Positions 58,700 to 64,000 of a DNA stretch of 64,000 bases are shown here, in pieces. Position numbers and translations under genes: made by a program. Numbering within the stretch: the stretch's first letter is position 1; every line of letters starts with the position of its first letter. Origin of the DNA: Bolinopsis microptera (taxonomy: Eukaryota; Ctenophora; Tentaculata; Lobata; Bolinopsidae). The notes under the pieces are model-generated. The model made no database searches, was not told where the DNA came from, and was given only the letters and a program-made list of their open reading frames with translations. The stretch spans positions 18,525,419 through 18,589,418 of the forward strand of contig NC_087076.1 in NCBI RefSeq assembly GCF_026151205.1. Direction: 5' to 3'.

Positions 58700-61600
58700 A
58701 ACTTTGAGTAGTTGGAACTGAAGATAGCCAACATGATGCAACATTAAAGAAAAAAGTTAAAATATTCGAGAAAAAAGGTGATACAGTTTATTATTATCCA
58801 GAGCATTTGACATCATTGCCATTGGGACTCTTTAAACAAGCTAAAACTTTAAATGATTACATTATCATATCGATTATACTTTTATCAATCTCCATATCAA
58901 TCACTAAAAATGCAGTCACTGCCTTAAGAGCTTATGTTTAGGTCAAAAATTTGTTGAATGTTTTAAATGTAATTGCATTATACATGAAAAATGTTTCAAA
59001 AACTCTGAAGCAACCGTGATCAACTCAAATTACTTTTGTAGTCAGTGCAAAGCGCTAATCCTTAAACAGTACAACCCGTTTAAAGATATGATTAGTAAGT
59101 CGGATAACAATAACAACGACCCCTTGATTCTGAAAATGTCACAAGTTCTAGAATATTGTAAGCCTTACTCCACCAACAAATTTAATAACGAACTTAGTGC
59201 CGATCTTCATAAAAATGGTGGCTCTTTCTTCCTGAATATCGACGGCAACAAAAGCAACTTCGACCATCTCATATCTGAATTAGAGTGCCTCAAACACAAT
59301 TTCCCTATCATAGGCCTTGCCGAAACCAATATGAGCCCAGAAGAGAGTTCCGTTTACCCTATTAATGGATTCAATAGTTTCTACCAGACTACAATGCATA
59401 ACAAATCGAAAGGAACGGGCGTTGCAGTTTATGTTCACAATGCTTTTAATGCAGTCGTTAATGTAGATGTATCAAACGTCACCAGTAATTTAGAAAGCCT
59501 CTTTGTGACTATTCATCAAGAATCTAAAACTATAAACGTAGGAGTAATCTATAGACCCCCTAGTGGAGACATTGACGAGTTTCTCGCTGAGCTACAAGTA
59601 ATTATGGGTAAACTCCCAAAGTTAAATGTACATGTAATGGGTGATTTTAATATTAACCTCCATAACGGCAATAGAAGATGCACACAAGAATTAGAAAACA
59701 TAATGCTCGGATTAGGGTACTCACCAACGATATCTATCCAAACACACGAAAAGCCTGGATGTAAACCATCCTGTATTGATAATATTTTCACTAATGAAAT
59801 CGAAAGCACGTTGTTTACAGGAACGTTGCAACTCAATGTTTCTCACCACCATGCCATCTTTCAAATCAATAGTTGTCTTAATTTTGTAGCTGATGAACCT
59901 AAACTTAAACACGCACAATATTACGACTATAGCACCTCAAATGTAGACGCCTTTCTCACATCAATTAATAATGAACTACATACCAATCCTCCTGAAAACT
60001 TCAGTAGTTTCTGCACTACTTTTCAGAAGCACCTAGACGAGGCATTCAAACTTGACAAACCGAAATTATCTAAACGTAACGCTTTGAACAACCCATGGAT
60101 TACTAGTGGTATTGTTACCTCAATTCGAACGAAAGACTCGCTCTATGATTTGTGGAAAAAGTCTCAGAAGAAAAAATGTTTATTGCTAACTAATAATAAT
60201 AATATTAAACGCGAGGAGTGTAATTGCCTCACTTGTATGAATATAGCAAAAAGATACCTTGAATATAAGGATTACAGGAAGCATCTCAAGGTACTTATTG
60301 ACCGTGTCAAGAAGAATCATTATGCAGGTAAATTAACTGACTGCTCTGGTGATAGTAAGAAAACGTGGGAAATCATAAACACTATTCGTGGAAAATCCAG
60401 GCGTGAAATAAAGCCATGTTTTATCCTTAACGATCAAAAAATAATAAATCGTAGGATGATTGCTAATGAATTCAATAAATATTTTCAGTCGATTGCATCC
60501 AAACTAAATGAAAATTATTCTGAAGATTATATAACCCTGGATGCAATTCCCTCATTCTCAAACTTCTTACCTAAAACCTGTGAGTCAAGTATATATCTTA
60601 GTGATTGTACACAGTATGAAATTATAGATATTATTAATGAGTTCACAAATGGTAAATCTAGTGACATTCCAATTCACGTTATAAAAAAGTCTGCTAGAAT
60701 AATATCTCCCTTTTTAGCCAAGCACTTTAACCATTGCATGCAACAGGGGATATTCCCAGATGAACTTAAATTAGGAAAGATAAGTCCCATCTATAAAAAA
60801 GATAATCAGGAACTATTTGAAAACTATAGGCCAATATCAACCTTACCAGTATTTGGAAAAATTTTAGAGAAACTTATTTATAAACGTATGTACAGCTTCC
60901 TAATTGCTAAAAGAATCATTTATGAGAACCAATTTGGATTTAGAAAGGGTCACTCAACAAGCCACGCACTGAACTTATCTGTTAGCCATATCGAATCACA
61001 CTTAAAAGACAGGAAACACGTTCTTGGCATTTTCATTGATTTAAGTAAGGCTTTCGACACGATATCTCACGAGAAGCTTTTATTCAAATTAAATAATTAC
61101 GGAATTAGGGGCAACGCACTGAATTTGATAAAAAGTTACCTGTCAAACCGGAGCCAATATGTTCACGTCTTAAATGAAAACTCCGATAAACTTCCTGTTG
61201 AGTGGGGAGTTCCCCAAGGCTCTGTTCTTGGTCCCTTACTATTCCTCCTGTATATAAATGACCTATGCAACGTATCTAATAAAGGCAAGTTTATCTTATT
61301 TGCTGACGACACTAACCTATTCGTTTCTGCAGACTCGAAAAAAGACGTTTATAATGTAGCTAACGATATTCTTTCTTCTATTTCTAGATACATGAAATGT
61401 AATCTACTACATATTAACGCTAAGAAGAGCTGTTATATGTATTTCTCCCCAAACAAACGTGTAAATGAATCGTCTACATGCAGTACACCCGATGATTTAA
61501 ATCTCTCCATAGACGGCTCCATAATAATACGTGTTAAAACAACTAAGTTTCTAGGTGTGCTGATTGATGATAAACTGAACTGGAAACCTCACATCGAATC

Positions 61601-62800
61601 ACTAAATAAGAAACTAAGAAGTGCTTGTGGACGTATTTACCGCATAAAAAACTGTCTACCTATAAAACTGCACAAGCAGATATACCACACACTATTTGAA
61701 TCACACCTTACGTTCGCCATCTCAGTATGGGGTGGTGTCTCTAACCAAGTTATCAACCCTGTATTCTTAACACAGAAGAGATGTATTAGAATAATTTTTG
61801 GAGATGCAAACTCATATCAAAACAAATTCAAAACATGTGCTCGTTCTAGACCTATTCAATGTAAAATACTGGGTAAATATGAGTCTAATGTTAATAACTC
61901 TGTTAATCCACGTATTAAACCATGTGCAAAGTGTGTCCGCTCTAAATCGGTAGTTCATAATAAACTTGTTAGACCCTTATGTTGTCAAAAACTAGGAGCT
62001 GAATTCTATTCCAAGGAATCAACCAAACCATTATTTAACAGTCATAAACTCCTTACTGTTCATAATCTTTACAAACTTCGTACTATAACTGAACTTTTTA
62101 AAATAGTGAAATATAGGGTACCCATATCTCTCTACTCTTTACTTAACATGTCTGAACTGAGGGATGACCGTCTAATACCACCAAAGCCAAGCCATAACTT
62201 TATTTATAAATCTTCTTGGCTTTGGAATCAATTCAAGGACTCCAATCCACAGAATAAACCTGACTTTGTGAACACATCCTGTAACTCAATCAAATCAAGG
62301 CTAAACCGATCTCTTCTAGATGCCCAAAGCAGGTTCGATAATGAGTGGCATAATGACAACTTTAACAGTTTTGGACCATGCTAGATTATTGATAAAAACG
62401 TGGAATTTATGTAAACAAATACTTAATTACTTAAATATTGCCGTTTCCGTACGGCGCTATACGTAATATATGTTAAAAGCGCGCCGCAGCTACTCCCTAC
62501 CTCAACATTTGCGCGGGTTTCTTAAGCGCGCACGTACGTTTATTCTTGGCCGTTAATCAGACCCATGACATAACGCTATAGGTGGCAGTGACTGTAATTT
62601 TCTTCAACAATTACTGAATTATCCATCCATAAAGTGATTTACAAAATGACACCTAAACCTCGTGTTTCGGTGTTCACTTAAACGGTACTTGGCGGCTGAA
62701 CTGTGGTGTCTGACGTTTGCAGCTAGATCGGACTCTGCATGATATTGTATTAGCAAATTTGTATAGTGTATAATTGTTTAGTGTTTATAATACTCTGCAA
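58700..62800 (+). mobile_element. Non-LTR retrotransposon body (ends approximate)
   Basis: The coding part is described separately. 5' of it, 58730-58900 has a short protein-like frame (PEHLTSLPLGLFKQAKTLND) that may be the leading part of the element or unrelated host sequence. 3' of the stop, 62385 to about 62800 may be its 3' UTR. No poly(A) tail, microsatellite end or target duplication can be fixed, so both ends are guesses. It lies between the two DXO-family genes. Confidence 0.5.
58908..62384 (+). CDS. LINE (CR1/L2-type) ORF: zinc finger, AP endonuclease, reverse transcriptase
   Basis: After a stop at 58905-58907 the frame is open to 62384 (about 1,158 codons). The first in-frame ATG is only near 59088, so the true start is missing or upstream of the stop. 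The order is: a PHD-like Cys/His finger (CSHC, CFKCNC, HEKC, CSQC; 58911-59050), an APE-type endonuclease (GLAETN, YRPPSGD, MGDFNINL, IDNIFTN, SHHHAIF) and a reverse transcriptase (PISTLPVFGKILEKL, QFGFRKGHST, FIDLSKAFDTISH, GVPQGSVLGPLLFLLYINDL, and the catalytic FADDTNLF near 61299-61322). The C-terminal part has CxxC-type motifs. The motif style points to the CR1/L2/Rex1/Daphne group of non-LTR retrotransposons. It copies its RNA into nicked DNA. Confidence 0.9.
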   Translation, partial: KCSHCLKSLCLGQKFVECFKCNCIIHEKCFKNSEATVINSNYFCSQCKALILKQYNPFKDMISKSDNNNNDPLILKMSQVLEYCKPYSTNKFNNELSADLHKNGGSFFLNIDGNKSNFDHLISELECLKHNFPIIGLAETNMSPEESSVYPINGFNSFYQTTMHNKSKGTGVAVYVHNAFNAVVNVDVSNVTSNLESLFVTIHQESKTINVGVIYRPPSGDIDEFLAELQVIMGKLPKLNVHVMGDFNINLHNGNRRCTQELENIMLGLGYSPTISIQTHEKPGCKPSCIDNIFTNEIESTLFTGTLQLNVSHHHAIFQINSCLNFVADEPKLKHAQYYDYSTSNVDAFLTSINNELHTNPPENFSSFCTTFQKHLDEAFKLDKPKLSKRNALNNPWITSGIVTSIRTKDSLYDLWKKSQKKKCLLLTNNNNIKREECNCLTCMNIAKRYLEYKDYRKHLKVLIDRVKKNHYAGKLTDCSGDSKKTWEIINTIRGKSRREIKPCFILNDQKIINRRMIANEFNKYFQSIASKLNENYSEDYITLDAIPSFSNFLPKTCESSIYLSDCTQYEIIDIINEFTNGKSSDIPIHVIKKSARIISPFLAKHFNHCMQQGIFPDELKLGKISPIYKKDNQELFENYRPISTLPVFGKILEKLIYKRMYSFLIAKRIIYENQFGFRKGHSTSHALNLSVSHIESHLKDRKHVLGIFIDLSKAFDTISHEKLLFKLNNYGIRGNALNLIKSYLSNRSQYVHVLNENSDKLPVEWGVPQGSVLGPLLFLLYINDLCNVSNKGKFILFADDTNLFVSADSKKDVYNVANDILSSISRYMKCNLLHINAKKSCYMYFSPNKRVNESSTCSTPDDLNLSIDGSIIIRVKTTKFLGVLIDDKLNWKPHIESLNKKLRSACGRIYRIKNCLPIKLHKQIYHTLFESHLTFAISVWGGVSNQVINPVFLTQKRCIRIIFGDANSYQNKFKTCARSRPIQCKILGKYESNVNNSVNPRIKPCAKCVRSKSVVHNKLVRPLCCQKLGAEFYSKESTKPLFNSHKLLTVHNLYKLRTITELFKIVKYRVPISLYSLLNMSELRDDRLIPPKPSHNFIYKSSWLWNQFKDSNPQNKPDFVNTSCNSIKSRLNRSLLDAQSRFDNEWHNDNFNSFGPC

Positions 62801-63549
62801 CCTGGTAGCACGGCTGACACAAAAACAAAATGTTGGCCTGGCTTGTGCATAACCAAGTAAATAACACGCACTCCGATAAAAGCCGTCTGGAGAAACTCCG
62901 CAAAATGTTCATTGTAGTCAACGGGCACAAAGAAGCACTACTAGCAATTGTGTCCTTTACCCTCCTACATAATTTGAACATTTTTGTGGCTAACTTATTG
63001 AGCGACATCTGAATTAAAATGTGTCTAGTATTAAAAGATTCAGTAAGTAATTTTTTCATGTACGCTGTATTTAGTACACTGTAGTTAGTAAATCAAATCA
63101 AACTTTTTCGATCAGCCGCGCGCTGAACCAGTGTTGCACTAGGTAAAAATTGTGTATATTTTGTTCATTTTTGAGTGTAAATTAATTTATTAATTTATCA
63201 CAAATTATTTTATTATAATATAACCACTTATGTGAAATGGTTATTTTGACTTTAAATATTTGAACTAAATATGAATTGATTGTGGGTATAAAATAAAATT
63301 TGTTTTACTAAAATTTGTTTTACACTATGTCAATCAAATTACTAAAAATGTCTACAAATTTACAAAAGATTAAAAGGGTCACCTAAGTTAACGGAATTTT
63401 TAAAAAAGGGGATCCCAACCAATGAAGCTGAAACACCTCACAGCAAACAGACGTAGACCAAGGTGGCACTTGTTTGAAGAACGTGCATCAACTACCTTGC
63501 TGAATCACAACATTATCAAAATAATTCAAAAGTCTCCCAAAATTGATTT
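62800..63549. other. Intergenic, no gene supported
   Basis: AT-rich sequence between the LINE and the partial DXO paralogue. A 60-codon ORF at 62830-63012 has an ATG but no recognisable domain, and I do not call it a gene. Confidence 0.4.
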
Positions 63550-64000
63550 CTAATCAGAATCATCCCAATTATCTGGAACATTGTAATCACTATCCTCAGA
63601 AACACTGGTTGATTTCCTATGATCACACTTAATGCTTTCCTGGTTTTTAAGAGCCCAGTCAAATTTTTCAGTTATAACCTTCTTAAACTCTGGATAGTAA
63701 CCAGGAGTAAGTCTAATGAATCCATCTTCAGCACAGCTGAGGGTAAGAGTACTACCCTCTTCATAATCCAATTCTGATTTCAGCCACTCTTCCCCATGTT
63801 TAGTGCGAGTAGAATTTGTATTTAACTTTGTTTTCAGCCAATTTAAAACAGTGGCCAAGTATGTCAAAATTTCATTGGGCTTCCAAAAATCCTTGCCAAT
63901 CTCAGCCAACTCTTTGGTGGTATATTTCTTTATTTCCTTTAGGATGCCATCAGCTGTTCGGAATCCACAATAAACAGCACTAGCACCAGTTAAGGTACAG
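63550..64000 (-). CDS. Second DXO/Rai1-family gene, C-terminal part (cut by window edge)
   Basis: The minus-strand frame is open from the window end to the stop at 63550. It aligns with the C-terminal ~150 residues of the DXO-like protein at 57070-58431. SAVYCGFRTADGIL, LAEIGKDFWKPNEILTYL, RTKHGEEWLKSEL, EDGFIRLTPGYYPEFKKVIT and the closing NVPDNWDDSD all have direct counterparts there. It is intronless over the visible part, like its neighbour. The catalytic motifs would lie outside the window, so activity cannot be judged. The two copies are clearly diverged, so the duplication is not recent. Confidence 0.75.
   Translation of the reverse strand, partial: CTLTGASAVYCGFRTADGILKEIKKYTTKELAEIGKDFWKPNEILTYLATVLNWLKTKLNTNSTRTKHGEEWLKSELDYEEGSTLTLSCAEDGFIRLTPGYYPEFKKVITEKFDWALKNQESIKCDHRKSTSVSEDSDYNVPDNWDDSD

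Noticed and set aside
1-64000. CRISPR arrays, operons, ribosome binding sites and replication origins
   Set aside because: The DNA is eukaryotic; the tandem arrays have no spacer-repeat alternation and genes carry spliceosomal introns.

Overview
This is nuclear DNA of an animal, most likely a marine invertebrate. Genes have GT-AG introns and animal-type products: TGF-beta ligands, a glypican, a C-type lectin and a GPCR relic. Much of the DNA is AT-rich and holds LINE, Penelope-like, SINE-like and MITE elements. The sequence does not let me name the species; a non-vertebrate lineage such as a cnidarian or ctenophore would fit, but that is inference.

Left third (1-26 kb). The window opens in the last five exons of a CCDC146-like ciliary/centriolar coiled-coil gene (+). 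Next is a four-exon gene for a small secreted protein with a Cys-rich head and a very acidic repetitive tail (+). A repeat-rich stretch of about 15 kb follows, with tandem repeats, a tRNA-derived SINE-like element, a duplicated segment and one orphan exon. Then comes a TGF-beta ligand gene of three exons, and about 520 bp after it a second ligand-type terminal exon with the same acceptor phase and no visible first exon of its own. CRE (TGACGTCA) sites lie in the last intron of the first gene and just before the second terminal exon.

Middle (29-43 kb). A two-exon gene encodes a secreted C-type-lectin-like protein with several dibasic cleavage sites (+). An eleven-exon F-BAR-type gene occupies the minus strand (41.4 to 32.8 kb). 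Its largest intron holds a 101-bp hAT-type MITE with a perfect 8-bp target duplication and a decayed, intronless GPCR pseudogene on the other strand.

Right third (42-64 kb). SCCPDH (saccharopine-dehydrogenase-like oxidoreductase) runs on the minus strand in nine exons from 54.6 to 42.1 kb. Its last intron (8.9 kb) contains, on the opposite strand, an intronless glypican-like gene with a giant Thr/Glu/Pro repeat stalk. The glypican head and signal peptide are in one frame and the GPI signal in another, separated by three small indel-type frame breaks. Upstream of SCCPDH lies a Penelope-like element in a near-perfect 610-bp inverted repeat, with a hammerhead-ribozyme-like core in each arm. The window ends with two DXO/Rai1-family genes in the same orientation, the second cut by the window edge. 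A long CR1/L2-type LINE ORF lies between them. The first DXO copy appears to have lost one metal-binding motif.

The gene set does not form a pathway. The main themes are secreted and cell-surface signalling proteins, genes nested in introns, and repeat-driven protein evolution.
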